Part shown: positions 19,415 through 28,617 of the stretch, piece after piece
Layout: every line of letters begins with the position of its first letter
Numbering within the stretch: position 1 is the first letter of the stretch
Assembly: GCA_943788725.1 (NCBI GenBank)
Contig: CALSRJ010000002.1
Coordinates: 186,001-250,000 of the forward strand
DNA from: an uncultured Flavobacteriales bacterium
GTDB taxonomy: Bacteria > Bacteroidota > Bacteroidia > Flavobacteriales_G > Salibacteraceae
Length of the DNA: 64,000 nt
Reading direction: 5' to 3'
Translations under genes and position numbers: made by a program
Notes under the pieces: generated by a model
What the model saw: the letters and a program-made list of their open reading frames with translations, nothing else
Told to the model about the DNA's origin: nothing
The model's database searches: none

Positions 19415-19879
19415 ATGCCAAAATTTCCCCTTCGGTTTGTATTCCTTTTAGCTGTATCAGTTATCACGATGGACGCGATGGCTCAGACCCCAGATGCGAC
19501 GCGCAGCGAAACGCCTCAACCTTCTGACCCACAAGTGATTGTTCGCCTTGATTCTTCCTCCATAGCGATGGAACCCCAGATGAAACGCTACCTGGAAATG
19601 ATGGATAGTTTGGATGCCGCAACGATGAAGAGCCATGGATACCGCATTCAAATCTTTTCGGGCGCGGGGCCAAATGCACGCAAGACTGCACTCGAAAAGC
19701 AGGCAGATTTCTTGAAATTATACAACCAAGAGCGCGCCTACACCAAATGGAACTACCCGAATTGGGTTGTTCGACTGGGAGATTTTCGGACGCATTTGGA
19801 AGCCTTAGAGTTTCACCATGAGATACGGCAGCTCTACCCCGCATCCTTCATCGTAAAGGACGAGATCACGGTGGAATAA
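19415..19879 (+). CDS. Exported SPOR-domain protein
   Basis: A protein of 154 residues with a Sec signal peptide (MPKFPLRFVFLLAVSVITM...AMAQ), a Ser/Pro/Thr-rich linker, and a C-terminal SPOR-like domain from about residue 75 (HGYRIQIFSG ... YPNWVVRLGDFRTHLEALE). SPOR domains bind denuded peptidoglycan glycan strands, so a role at the septum or in the envelope is likely. An ATG at 19394 in frame would add seven residues. A one-mismatch -7 element (CATTTTTG at 19364-19371) fits that longer start by distance, so the start is uncertain. The gene is convergent with infB, 18 bases apart. Confidence 0.83.
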   Translation: MPKFPLRFVFLLAVSVITMDAMAQTPDATRSETPQPSDPQVIVRLDSSSIAMEPQMKRYLEMMDSLDAATMKSHGYRIQIFSGAGPNARKTALEKQADFLKLYNQERAYTKWNYPNWVVRLGDFRTHLEALEFHHEIRQLYPASFIVKDEITVE

Positions 19880-19897
19880 CCACTGCGTCTAGGAAAC

Positions 19898-22657
19898 TTA
19901 GAGTTTACGTGCTACTTCTACTTCTTCAAAGCCTTCGATAATATCACCTGCTTCGATGTCGTTGAAGTTGTCAATGTTCAGTCCACATTCGAATCCTGCT
20001 TTCACCTCTTTCACGTCGTCCTTGAATCGCTTGAGCGAACCTAGGTTTCCGGAATAGATGACAATGCCGTCGCGGATGATGCGGACCTTCGTGTTTCGCG
20101 TGACCGTTCCGTCGAGGACATAACATCCCGCAATCGTTCCGACCTTGCTGATCTTGAAGGTTTCACGGATCTCGATGTTACAGACCACCTGCTCTTCGAT
20201 CTTCGGCTTGAGCATTCCTTCCATTGCCGCCTTCATGTCATTGATGGCATCATAGATGATGGAATACAATCGGATCTGGATCCCTTCGTTCTCAGCATGC
20301 TTTCGCGCTTGAGCCGATGGACGAACCTGGAATCCAATAATGATGGCATCAGAAGCTGTCGCGAGCAACACATCTGATTCGGTAATCTGTCCGACCGACT
20401 TGTGGATGACATTGATCGCGATGTTTTCTGTAGAAAGCTTAAGCATAGAATCCGCAAGCGCTTCTACTGAACCATCCACGTCACCTTTGATGATAACGTT
20501 GACTTCGTGGTAATCGCCCAATTGGATGATCTCGCCAATGTCCTCCAATGTTCTTCTTCGCTGGGTACGAATGCTCTGCTCACGCTGAAGCTGTTGACGT
20601 TTTGTAGCGATGTTCTTCGCTTCTCTTTCGTCTTCCATTACGATGAAGGTATCACCAGCACTTGGCGCACCATTCAATCCCAAAAGACTCACTGGATGCG
20701 AAGGACCGGCCTCTTCAATGGCAACACCACGTTCGTTGAACATAGCTTTGACGCGTCCGAAGTAGCTACCTGCTAAGATCACATCGCCGATGGCGAGCGT
20801 TCCGGACTGCACCAACAATGTGGATGTATATCCACGTCCTTTATCCAGTGTTGCTTCAATGATCGTTCCTCGCGCATTCTTGTCTGGGTTTGCCTTCAAT
20901 TCAAGCATTTCAGACTCAAGCAATACTTTCTCGAGGAGCTCATTTACGTTCAATCCTTGTTTCGCGCTGATTTCCTGGCACTGGTATTTACCCCCCCAGT
21001 CTTCAACGAGTATATTCATATTGGCCAATTGCTCGCGAATCTTGTCCGCGTTGGCTCCATCCTTATCAATCTTATTGAATGCAAAGACCATCGGCACGCC
21101 GGCGGCTTGCGCGTGATTGATGGCTTCCACCGTTTGTGGCATTACCGCATCATCCGCTGCGATTACAATAATGGCGATATCCGTTACCTGAGCACCTCGG
21201 GCACGCATGGCGGTAAACGCTTCGTGACCTGGCGTATCTAGGAAGGTAATCACCTTACCCCCCTCAAGCTCGACACTGTAAGCGCCAATGTGCTGTGTGA
21301 TACCTCCAGCTTCACCGGCAATCACGTTCTCGCGTCGTACATAATCCAAGAGGGATGTCTTACCGTGGTCTACGTGACCCATCACCGTAACGATTGGTGG
21401 ACGCTCCACCAAATCTTCTGGCTCATCTACGTCTTCTGCGAGTACGGTGTCCTGAATCTCTGAACTGATAAACTCTACTGTATATCCGAATTCTTCGGCC
21501 AGCAAGGTCAACGTCTCCGAATCAAGTCGCTGGTTGATGGAAACCATCATTCCGATGGACATACACATGGAGATCACCTCGGTAGGCGAGACGTTCATCA
21601 TAGTAGCCAATTCACTAACGGTTACGAATTCCGTCAGCTTCAATACTTTCTGATCTTCTTCCGCCTGCTCGAGCTCCTTTTGCATCTTTTCGCTCACCGC
21701 GTCACGGCGTTCGCGTCGATACTTTGAACGGGTAGATTTTCCTTTGCTCTTGAGTGCCGCGAGTGTTTCGCGCACTTGGCTCTGAATTTGTTCTTCGGTC
21801 AACTCTGGCTTCGGAGCCGCCTTAGCACCTCTTCTTCCTGGACCTGACGGACCGCCTGGACCTCGTTTGAAGTCAAGACCTCCGCCGCTAGCTGGTCTGT
21901 TGGTGTCAACTTTAGCGATCCGCTTGCGCTTGCGCTTTTTAGCATCCTCTTCAGACTCACCGACATTCTTCTTGACCCGTTCCGCAGGCAGGTCGATCTT
22001 ACCGACGAATTTCGGACCATCAAGCTTATCAGCCTTGGCCTTCATGACCTCTTGCTCTACTTTCTTTGGCGCAGGGGCTTCTTCCTTTACCTCTTCAACA
22101 GCAGGCTTTTCAGGCTCCTTCTCGGCAACCTTCTTCTCCTCCTCAGCAGCGACCTTCGCTTCCTCTTTCTTCTTCTCTGCAGCTACTTTTTCTTCCTCAT
22201 CTTTCTCGGCCTTCTTCTTTGGGCGATTCGACTTGATGGTAGATAGGTCGATCTTACCGACTACAGTAGGCCCAGCATCTCTCTCCTTTGGCTCTTCCTT
22301 CTTCTCCGTTTTTACGGCAGGAGCTTCTGACGCAGGTTCGGGCTCGTCGATACCGCCAACGTTCTTGATCAATACTTCGTCCTGCTCCGTATCTTGGTTG
22401 GTCTTGGTCTTTTTGGAATCATCCAGCGTAATGGTCTCCCTTACTACTTTGGTATGAGCGAGCTCATTGGACTTCTGCTTCTTTGCTCTGTCCGGGGCAA
22501 ACTCCTCCACCAGTAACTGATAAGCCGAAGGTTCAATCTTGGTATTTGGACGAGCTTCTACTACGATGCCGTTCTTACCCAAGAATTCCACTACGGTAGG
22601 TAATCCTACGTTAAACTCCTTTGCTGCTTTACTTAATCTAATCGGTGCGTCTGACAT
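19898..22657 (-). CDS. infB: Translation initiation factor IF-2
   Basis: GTPase that delivers initiator tRNA to the ribosome; 919 residues. The N-terminal third is a long, highly charged Lys/Glu/Ala-rich region with PKFVGKIDL-like repeats ([20 protein letters not shown]). The G domain shows [20 protein letters not shown] and NKIDKDGAN, and the C-terminal domains follow. It is the last gene of rimP-nusA-infB; the gap to nusA is 41 bases. No terminator is visible in the 18 bases before the convergent SPOR gene. Confidence 0.97.
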   Translation of the reverse strand: MSDAPIRLSKAAKEFNVGLPTVVEFLGKNGIVVEARPNTKIEPSAYQLLVEEFAPDRAKKQKSNELAHTKVVRETITLDDSKKTKTNQDTEQDEVLIKNVGGIDEPEPASEAPAVKTEKKEEPKERDAGPTVVGKIDLSTIKSNRPKKKAEKDEEEKVAAEKKKEEAKVAAEEEKKVAEKEPEKPAVEEVKEEAPAPKKVEQEVMKAKADKLDGPKFVGKIDLPAERVKKNVGESEEDAKKRKRKRIAKVDTNRPASGGGLDFKRGPGGPSGPGRRGAKAAPKPELTEEQIQSQVRETLAALKSKGKSTRSKYRRERRDAVSEKMQKELEQAEEDQKVLKLTEFVTVSELATMMNVSPTEVISMCMSIGMMVSINQRLDSETLTLLAEEFGYTVEFISSEIQDTVLAEDVDEPEDLVERPPIVTVMGHVDHGKTSLLDYVRRENVIAGEAGGITQHIGAYSVELEGGKVITFLDTPGHEAFTAMRARGAQVTDIAIIVIAADDAVMPQTVEAINHAQAAGVPMVFAFNKIDKDGANADKIREQLANMNILVEDWGGKYQCQEISAKQGLNVNELLEKVLLESEMLELKANPDKNARGTIIEATLDKGRGYTSTLLVQSGTLAIGDVILAGSYFGRVKAMFNERGVAIEEAGPSHPVSLLGLNGAPSAGDTFIVMEDEREAKNIATKRQQLQREQSIRTQRRRTLEDIGEIIQLGDYHEVNVIIKGDVDGSVEALADSMLKLSTENIAINVIHKSVGQITESDVLLATASDAIIIGFQVRPSAQARKHAENEGIQIRLYSIIYDAINDMKAAMEGMLKPKIEEQVVCNIEIRETFKISKVGTIAGCYVLDGTVTRNTKVRIIRDGIVIYSGNLGSLKRFKDDVKEVKAGFECGLNIDNFNDIEAGDIIEGFEEVEVARKL

Positions 22658-22698
22658 AAATATGTTGCGAATCTCGTGATTTTATCACATTCTCATGC

Positions 22699-23934
22699 TC
22701 ATTCAAATTCTGCGCGGAGGATCTGAAGAACCTCTTTCACGGTCTCCTCTTCAAGATCGGTGCGCTTTACAAGGTCTTCTTTGGTCAATTCAAGGACACT
22801 TTTCGCAGTGTCACAACCAATGGCCTTGAGTTCGTCGATGATCCAGCTGTCGATCTCATCTGCGAATTCTTCTAGATCCACGTCTTCATAATCTTCTTCA
22901 GACTCTCTGAAAACGTCAATCTCGTGTCCTGTAAGCTTTCCAGCTAATTTGATGTTATGACCTCCCTTACCAATGGCCAAGGATACTTGGTCGGGCTTGA
23001 GGTATACGCTGGCATGCCCAGTCTCTTCGTTGATCTTGATGGTGGTGATTTTCGCAGGACTCAAAGAGCGCTGGATAAAAAGCTGAGGATTGGCCGTGTA
23101 ATTGATCACGTCGATGTTCTCGTTTCGCAGTTCACGAACGATACCATGAATACGTGACCCCTTCATGCCTACACATGCTCCTACTGGATCGATACGATCA
23201 TCGTAAGACTCTACCGCAACCTTGGCGCGCTCTCCTGGCTCACGTACAATCTTCTTGATGGTAATCAAGCCGTCGAAGATTTCAGGCACTTCCATTTCAA
23301 ACAATCTCTCCAGGAAGGCGGGAGACGTTCTTGACAAGATGATTACAGGACTGGTGTTTTTCATATCCACCTTACTAACAACCGCGCGTACCGTATCTCC
23401 TTTTTTGAAATAATCGGTAGGAATCTGCTCTGATTTTGGAAGCACCAATTCATTGCCTTCGTCATCCAACACCAAGATTTCACGCTTCCATATCTGGTAA
23501 ACTTCACCCGTGATGATGTCTCCCACTCGATCCTTGTATTTCTTGTAGATGGTATCCTTCTCTAATTCTTGGATCTTCGCCTGAAGGTTTTGACGCATCG
23601 AAAGGATGGCACGCCGACCGAAGTTTTCGATCTTCAATTCCTCTGATGCTTCCTCGCCGATTTCAAAGTCAGGCTCAATCTTCACAGCATCGCTGTACTC
23701 AATCTCAGTCAGCGGATCTTCCACTGCCCCATCGGCAACGATGGTTCGGTTTCTCCATATTTCGAGGTCACCCTTGTCTGGGTTGATGATGATGTCGAAA
23801 CTGGCATCGTCTTCATACTCCTTGATGATCATGCCACGAATTACATCCTCAAGGATGTGCATCATGGTAACCCGGTCAATGTTTTTAAGGTCTTTGAAGT
23901 CCTGAAACGACTCGATCAATTCATCGGTATTCAT
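22699..23934 (-). CDS. nusA: Transcription termination/antitermination factor NusA
   Basis: A protein of 411 residues with the N-terminal RNA-polymerase-binding domain, an S1 domain (GDIITGEVYQIWKREILVL near 137), and two KH domains (DPVGACVGMKGSRIHGIVREL near 250 and SLAIGKGGHNIKLAGKLTG near 320). An acidic C-terminal stretch with a helix-hairpin-like end follows (LEEETVKEVLQIL). It lacks the long C-terminal acidic repeats of the E. coli protein. It follows rimP by 11 bases. In E. coli NusA regulates its own operon at leader terminators; see the hairpin at 24404-24429. Confidence 0.97.
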   Translation of the reverse strand: MNTDELIESFQDFKDLKNIDRVTMMHILEDVIRGMIIKEYEDDASFDIIINPDKGDLEIWRNRTIVADGAVEDPLTEIEYSDAVKIEPDFEIGEEASEELKIENFGRRAILSMRQNLQAKIQELEKDTIYKKYKDRVGDIITGEVYQIWKREILVLDDEGNELVLPKSEQIPTDYFKKGDTVRAVVSKVDMKNTSPVIILSRTSPAFLERLFEMEVPEIFDGLITIKKIVREPGERAKVAVESYDDRIDPVGACVGMKGSRIHGIVRELRNENIDVINYTANPQLFIQRSLSPAKITTIKINEETGHASVYLKPDQVSLAIGKGGHNIKLAGKLTGHEIDVFRESEEDYEDVDLEEFADEIDSWIIDELKAIGCDTAKSVLELTKEDLVKRTDLEEETVKEVLQILRAEFE

Positions 23935-23945
23935 ATCCGAAATGT

Positions 23946-24392
23946 TTATTTAAACGAAATAATGATTTTAGCTTCCTTAATGTTTTCCCAATCGACCAAC
24001 TCCTCACGCTCTGGCAGTTTCTTCTTCTTCGATGCAGGAAGCTTCAACTTCACTTGTTCATCGGCTTCGATGAGCTCACCTTTCAGTTCTACCCCATCAT
24101 TCAACTGCACCCGGAGCTCACGTCCAACATTCTTAACATATTGACGACGATCTCGCAAAGGCTTGTCAATGCCCGCAGAAGAAACCAACAATTCAAAATC
24201 CTGCGTCTCGCGATCAAGACTAGACTCTACATGGCGACTCACCTGAACGCAATCTTTGATGGTGACTCCTTCCAGGCTGTCCAATTCAATCACAATGCGG
24301 TTAGACGAACTGACCGTAAGCTCAACGACAAACATGCCGGTTCCTTCGATCTTCTCGTCTACCAATGCGTGGATGTCTGAGGCGTTAATCAT
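23946..24392 (-). CDS. rimP: Ribosome maturation factor RimP
   Basis: A 30S assembly factor of 148 residues. Seen: the N-terminal region with VVELTVSSSNRIVIELDSLEGVTI, the family motif SSAGIDKPL, and the small C-terminal SH3-like domain ending in IKEAKIIISF. The ATG at 24392 was chosen because the earlier in-frame Met lies beyond the hairpin and T-run and would add an unconserved tail. It is the first gene of the classical rimP-nusA-infB operon. Confidence 0.95.
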   Translation of the reverse strand: MINASDIHALVDEKIEGTGMFVVELTVSSSNRIVIELDSLEGVTIKDCVQVSRHVESSLDRETQDFELLVSSAGIDKPLRDRRQYVKNVGRELRVQLNDGVELKGELIEADEQVKLKLPASKKKKLPEREELVDWENIKEAKIIISFK

Positions 24393-24403
24393 GGTATTCT
24401 TGC

Positions 24404-24429
24404 AAAAAAAATGAGGGGACTTCCCCTCA
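24404..24429 (-). terminator. Intrinsic terminator between the MORN gene and rimP; candidate attenuator of the rimP leader
   Basis: On the minus strand a 7-8 bp GC-rich stem (TGAGGGG / CCCCTCA, positions 24412-24418 with 24423-24429) is followed directly by eight T. It terminates the upstream MORN-repeat gene, which stops at 24480. A consensus -7 element for the next operon lies upstream of it (24447-24454), so transcripts of rimP-nusA-infB should also pass through it before the rimP start, 11 bases further on. Confidence 0.85.
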
Positions 24430-24446
24430 CCACTTCTTTGACGCCG

Positions 24447-24454
24447 CAAATATA
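24447..24454 (-). promoter_or_regulatory. -7 promoter element (TATATTTG) of rimP-nusA-infB
   Basis: Exact TAnnTTTG match on the minus strand followed by CGGCG. It lies in the 87-base gap between the MORN gene and rimP, upstream of the hairpin at 24404-24429. A start site about six bases on would give a leader of roughly 45-50 bases that is mostly hairpin plus T-run. No clear -33 TTG. Confidence 0.5.
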
Positions 24455-24479
24455 ATCAAGATATCTCTAGCTGAATCAC

Positions 24480-26090
24480 TTAAGGTGCCTGAATTCCATC
24501 CTTGAAGTTCATTTCGTTGATCACCTTCCCATTGTCGTCATAATTGATTGCCTTACCGTGGGGTACTCCATTCTTGTAATGCCTAACACCAATGAGCTGG
24601 CCGGTTTGGTTGTACATTTCGCTCTTGCCATCCAATCGGTCCATTTTATACGATTGTTTTTTCAAGATGGAACCGTGCGGAAAATAGTATGTGCACTTGC
24701 CGTCCTTAGAGCCATTGGAATATGTGCATTCATAATCCATATTTCCCGCCTCGTAGAAATAAGACCACTTTCCATCCTGCGTTCCCGCCTTGTAGGCACC
24801 CTCTTCACGCTTTTTACCGTTAGGGTAGCCATAAACCCATTGCCCGTCCTTTAGCCCATCGGTTCGCACGCCTTCATAGTTGAGCTTTCCATTATCAAAC
24901 CACCCTTTCCAGTCGCCATGCATCACGCCAGCCTTGTAGGTGCCTTCATCTTTTAGTTGCCCATTTTGATACCAAGCCTGCCAAAGCCCTTCTTCCTTTC
25001 CGTGGGAATAATTGCCCCTTTGCACGAGTTGCCCTCCTTCGAAATAAGTACGCCATTCCCCGTGTTTCTTATCATCTAGGTAGCTGCCAATCTTCCAATC
25101 CGAACCATCCTTATAGAACATACGCCACTCTCCTTGCCGCAGATTTTCATCAAAATCTCCTGTACTCTCTACCTGGCCATTCTCAAAATAATACGTCCAC
25201 GTTCCGTGCTGCATATCATCTTTGAACGCACCTCTCATGTACACTTGACCTGAACTATTGTACCAAGTCCAAGGTCCATTCTTTTTACCCTTTGCATGCC
25301 TTCCTTCAACGCTAATCGCACCGGTTGGATACCACGTGCGAATCACACCATCAAGTTTCCCTTCTTTGTACTCAATGTGCTTCCATCGCGAGCCGTCTTC
25401 ATAATTAAATTTCCAAAGTCCGGTCCGATCCGTCACGTAAGTATCTCCTTCGCTTTCTATGTTTCCATTTTCGTAATAGTAGGTTGACAATCCGTAGAAT
25501 TGATTGTACTTGACGCTCAATTTCGAGCGCAGTCGTCCACTCTCATAGTAGTCATAGAGTATGCCATTGCCTTCAGAAAGCGTTTGTTCCCCGTCCATGT
25601 TCCAACCCTCTTGTGGATAGGCCAAGCCTTGCGCATAATCAACCACTTTCCACACATCGCCTTCAGGAAACCACCATTTCCATTCGTTGTTCTGGACATT
25701 ATAGTAGTACTCCCCTTTCACCTTCATGTTTCCATTTGGATACCACTCTTTGTATACACTATCCCTTAACGGAGCAAGGATAGCATCTTGGTATACGAGT
25801 TTGAAATAGCCCTCTGCCTTTCGCTGTCCGTTGTCATACCAATAAAGAACCGAACCACTCAAGAGGCCATTGTTGTAATGACTTTGTTCTTGCTTATTGC
25901 CGTTTTCATAATAATACGTCCATTCACCATGCTTTTTTCCGAGCAGAAAAAACCCTTCGCTGTACTTCTGTTTGTGTTCGTCATCATAGAACGTGACAAA
26001 AGCTTCTGGCTTTGCATCAGAAACTTTGATCTCTTGAGCAATGACCAGAGATGACAGCAGCATCATAGTCACAATTACGTAGTACTTCAT
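24480..26090 (-). CDS. Exported MORN/YwqK-type repeat protein
   Basis: A protein of 536 residues: signal peptide (MKYYVIVTMMLLSSLVIAQ) and then about twenty tandem repeats of roughly 23 residues of the form G-x-W-x-x-Y-Y-E-N-G-N/Q, for example GEWTYYYENGNKQE, GTWTYYFENGQVES and GKWSYFYEAGNMDY. These match MORN_2/YwqK repeats. Such proteins are often labelled antitoxin, but there is no toxin gene nearby and this one is exported, so I do not use that label. A surface or periplasmic scaffold role is inference. The start at 26090 gives the signal peptide; a further 20 residues upstream are unlikely. Confidence 0.85.
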   Translation of the reverse strand: MKYYVIVTMMLLSSLVIAQEIKVSDAKPEAFVTFYDDEHKQKYSEGFFLLGKKHGEWTYYYENGNKQEQSHYNNGLLSGSVLYWYDNGQRKAEGYFKLVYQDAILAPLRDSVYKEWYPNGNMKVKGEYYYNVQNNEWKWWFPEGDVWKVVDYAQGLAYPQEGWNMDGEQTLSEGNGILYDYYESGRLRSKLSVKYNQFYGLSTYYYENGNIESEGDTYVTDRTGLWKFNYEDGSRWKHIEYKEGKLDGVIRTWYPTGAISVEGRHAKGKKNGPWTWYNSSGQVYMRGAFKDDMQHGTWTYYFENGQVESTGDFDENLRQGEWRMFYKDGSDWKIGSYLDDKKHGEWRTYFEGGQLVQRGNYSHGKEEGLWQAWYQNGQLKDEGTYKAGVMHGDWKGWFDNGKLNYEGVRTDGLKDGQWVYGYPNGKKREEGAYKAGTQDGKWSYFYEAGNMDYECTYSNGSKDGKCTYYFPHGSILKKQSYKMDRLDGKSEMYNQTGQLIGVRHYKNGVPHGKAINYDDNGKVINEMNFKDGIQAP

Positions 26091-26095
26091 AGGCT

Positions 26096-26103
26096 CAAAT
26101 CTA
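26096..26103 (-). promoter_or_regulatory. -7 promoter element (TAGATTTG) of the MORN-repeat gene
   Basis: Exact TAnnTTTG match on the minus strand, with a TTTG box 22 bases upstream (complement of 26126-26129) as a possible -33. It ends only five bases before the ATG at 26090, so the transcript would be leaderless or nearly so. Confidence 0.5.
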
Positions 26104-26219
26104 GCCTGAGCATGATGTTGGGTGCCAAACGCCCCGAAAAGTTTTCCCATAGGTGTGTTAACTCAGTAGTAGGTGGATTATTTCCTTCAAGTTTCTTCCT
26201 TTGCCCAAATTTCAGCTCT

Positions 26220-26978
26220 ATGTCAGAAGCATACGTCACCCAAAAGATCAACGACGGAATAGCCGTTATAGAATTCTTTCACCCTCAAAGCAACTCCTTA
26301 CCCGGGGCCATATTGAACAAGCTAGCAGAGACGATTAACGAGGCAGGACAGAACAAAGAAGTACTCGCCATCCTACTTCAAAGCGGAGGGGACCGAGCTT
26401 TCTGCGCAGGCGCAAGTTTTGATGAACTCATCGCGATTGAAGACAAAGCGCAGGGAAAGGAGTTCTTCAGTGGTTTTGCGAAGGTGATCAACGCAATGCG
26501 CACCTGTCCGAAGTTTATCGTCGGTCGCGTTCAAGGCAAAACTGTTGGTGGCGGAGTGGGAGTAGCCTGCTCCATGGACTATTGCTTTGCCACAAAGTTT
26601 GCTTCCGTTAAACTTTCTGAACTCGCGGTAGGCATAGGCCCTTTCGTCGTTGGCCCCGCAGTTGAGCGAAAGGTGGGCAAGGCGGCTTTTAGCGAGCTGG
26701 CCATCGCAGCCTCCGAGTGGCGATCGGCTGAATGGGCGCAGCAACGCGGCATGTTTGCAGAACTTTTCGATAGTATCGACGAAATGGATGCAGCCCTCGC
26801 TTCCTTTCTTCAGAAAGTGAAGAGCTTTAACCCAGAAGCCATGGCGGAGATGAAACGCATCTTTTGGGAGGGTACCGAAAACTGGGATGAATTACTTTTG
26901 CGCCGTGCGGAGGTGAGCGGAACGTTAGTTCTGTCCGAATTCACTCGAAACGCTATCAACTCATTTAAAACAAAATAA
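26220..26978 (+). CDS. Enoyl-CoA hydratase/isomerase (crotonase) family protein
   Basis: A crotonase-fold protein of 252 residues. Seen: the oxyanion-hole segment FCAGASFDELI near 63-73, the second oxyanion segment VQGKTVGGGVGVACSMDY near 106-123, and ELAVGIGPFVVGPAVERKVG. The catalytic Glu of hydratases falls in SVKLSELAVGIGP, which keeps one acidic residue, so hydratase or isomerase activity is plausible. Substrate is unknown. The start at 26220 (MSEAYVTQKINDG) is the family start; the 36 residues before it look unconserved. A DUF3078 gene follows after 14 bases. Confidence 0.9.
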   Translation: MSEAYVTQKINDGIAVIEFFHPQSNSLPGAILNKLAETINEAGQNKEVLAILLQSGGDRAFCAGASFDELIAIEDKAQGKEFFSGFAKVINAMRTCPKFIVGRVQGKTVGGGVGVACSMDYCFATKFASVKLSELAVGIGPFVVGPAVERKVGKAAFSELAIAASEWRSAEWAQQRGMFAELFDSIDEMDAALASFLQKVKSFNPEAMAEMKRIFWEGTENWDELLLRRAEVSGTLVLSEFTRNAINSFKTK

Positions 26979-26992
26979 TAAGCTCCTGAATT

Positions 26993-27928
26993 ATGAAAAG
27001 AGCCCTCACTCTTGTTTGTTTACTATTGCTTCTTTTTAACGCTACTGCCCAAGATTCAACGGCAGCTGAAGAGCCTTGGAAAAAAGGTGGGGTATTTGGC
27101 ATCAACTTTTCTCAAACTTTCTTAGACAACTGGCAAGGGGGTGGACAATCAGCCATCAACGGAACAGTTCTCTTCACTGCCTTTGCCAATTACAAAAAGG
27201 ACAAATGGACTTGGGACAACACGCTGGATGCTGCTTACGGCATTTCCCGCATCGGCGAGAAAGGTTTGGTTCAAAAGACCGATGACCGCATTGAAATCAA
27301 TTCTAAACTCGGACACACCACGCCCGTCGTGAATACCTTCTGGACCGCCATGTTCACATTTCGTACGCAATGGGATGCTGGATATGACTACGCCGCAAGT
27401 CCCTCTCCTTTGATTTCGGATCCCTTTGCCCCTGCGTATGTGATTGCTGGTTTGGGTATTGACTACAAGCCGAGTGATAAATTTTCAGCGTACATCTCGC
27501 CTATTACTAGCAAGACGACCATGGTAGACAACCAACGCCTTGCAGATGCTGGTGCCTTTGGAGTCGTCGAAGCTACCTATGACGACATGGGCATGAAACT
27601 GACCGATGGGGAAACCATTCGTTATGAGGTGGGAGGCTTTCTAAAGCTTCAATATACCACGCAGGTTGTGAAGAATGTAAAGCTGAACACACGTATAGAT
27701 TTGTTCTCGAATTACTTGAACAACCCGCAAAACATCGACATCAATTGGGAAACCCTGATTGCGATGAAGATCAACTCTTGGTTGTCTACCAGCATTACAA
27801 CACACCTAGTTTACGATGACGACATCACCTTTGCGGTGGATAGGGATGGTGATGGCTCAGACGATGGTCGTGGCCCTCGCACCCAGTTCAAAGAGGTGTT
27901 TGCACTCGGCCTTCAGTTTCAGCTTTAA
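26993..27928 (+). CDS. DUF3078 family envelope protein
   Basis: A protein of 311 residues with a Sec signal peptide (MKRALTLVCLLLLLFNATAQ). It has the family pattern WKKGGVFGINFSQTFLDNWQGGG followed by repeated amphipathic strands and a C-terminal FALGLQFQL ending, which suggests an outer-membrane beta-barrel. DUF3078 is widespread in Bacteroidota; its function is not known. A short Asp-rich loop (DRDGDGSDDGRGP) near residue 285 could bind calcium. The last four bases overlap the convergent DUF2461 gene. Confidence 0.87.
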   Translation: MKRALTLVCLLLLLFNATAQDSTAAEEPWKKGGVFGINFSQTFLDNWQGGGQSAINGTVLFTAFANYKKDKWTWDNTLDAAYGISRIGEKGLVQKTDDRIEINSKLGHTTPVVNTFWTAMFTFRTQWDAGYDYAASPSPLISDPFAPAYVIAGLGIDYKPSDKFSAYISPITSKTTMVDNQRLADAGAFGVVEATYDDMGMKLTDGETIRYEVGGFLKLQYTTQVVKNVKLNTRIDLFSNYLNNPQNIDINWETLIAMKINSWLSTSITTHLVYDDDITFAVDRDGDGSDDGRGPRTQFKEVFALGLQFQL

Positions 27929-28593
27929 TCGCTGAGGGGGGCATGCAGGAAGTTTCTTACTTCTTTACTCTCGCCATATGCTTCAAAAAAAGCATCGATT
28001 AACCCATCGGTTGTGAGGAGCTTCGGGTCGAACTCGGTGAAGTAATAGAATTGCTTATTGGCTATGAGCGGTTGTTTGTCTTGGATTTCGGCAAATTCAG
28101 GCGGTAACCGCTTGTTTTTTTCTCCACGAATTTCACCGAACCGCGCCTTGAATTTCTTTTCGTTGAGGAGCTTCTCAAAATCCGACAGATTGTAAAGAAT
28201 TTCTTGTCGGATACGGTACAACTGGTCTTTATCTGGCTGATAGACACCTCCATACATCCGTATGTGTTTAAACCCTAATTCGAGGTAGATCCCTTCTAGC
28301 GTAATATCCTTCCGACCTCCCCTGCTTACTACTGCAGACATTTGCGTTTTGTAAGGCGTTTTATCCTTTGAAAACCGAGTGTCACGGTAAATCCTAAAAA
28401 TTGCATCCTTTGCTTCAATCTTGCAATTCGGGTCGACTGCCTGCATGCGAAGGATCATATCCGTAATGAAAGATTCGAAAGGCTTCTTGACATCCCTTTC
28501 GTACCGCTTCTTGTTCGCTGCAAACCACTCCCGGTCGTTGTGTTTCGCAAGGTCCTTAAAGAAGTCGTTGTATGCTGAAGTAAACCAAGCCAT
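27925..28593 (-). CDS. DUF2461 (TIGR02453) family protein
   Basis: A cytoplasmic protein of 222 residues. Seen: the family motifs LAKHNDREWFAANKKRYE near the start and FRIYRDTRFSKDKTPYKTQMSA near 65-85, plus GGVYQPDKDQLYRIRQEI. The function of the family is unknown. The ATG at 28593 was chosen; the longer frame begins with TTG directly at the stop codon of the histidine kinase. It lies 24 bases after the kinase gene and may be cotranscribed with it. Confidence 0.9.
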   Translation of the reverse strand: MAWFTSAYNDFFKDLAKHNDREWFAANKKRYERDVKKPFESFITDMILRMQAVDPNCKIEAKDAIFRIYRDTRFSKDKTPYKTQMSAVVSRGGRKDITLEGIYLELGFKHIRMYGGVYQPDKDQLYRIRQEILYNLSDFEKLLNEKKFKARFGEIRGEKNKRLPPEFAEIQDKQPLIANKQFYYFTEFDPKLLTTDGLIDAFFEAYGESKEVRNFLHAPLSD

Positions 28594-28617
28594 AGGCGTT
28601 GAATTTATAATTGACAA

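Noticed and set aside
24480-26090. Toxin-antitoxin system suggested by the YwqK-type repeats
   Set aside because: The protein is exported and both neighbours are unrelated genes; no toxin candidate is nearby.
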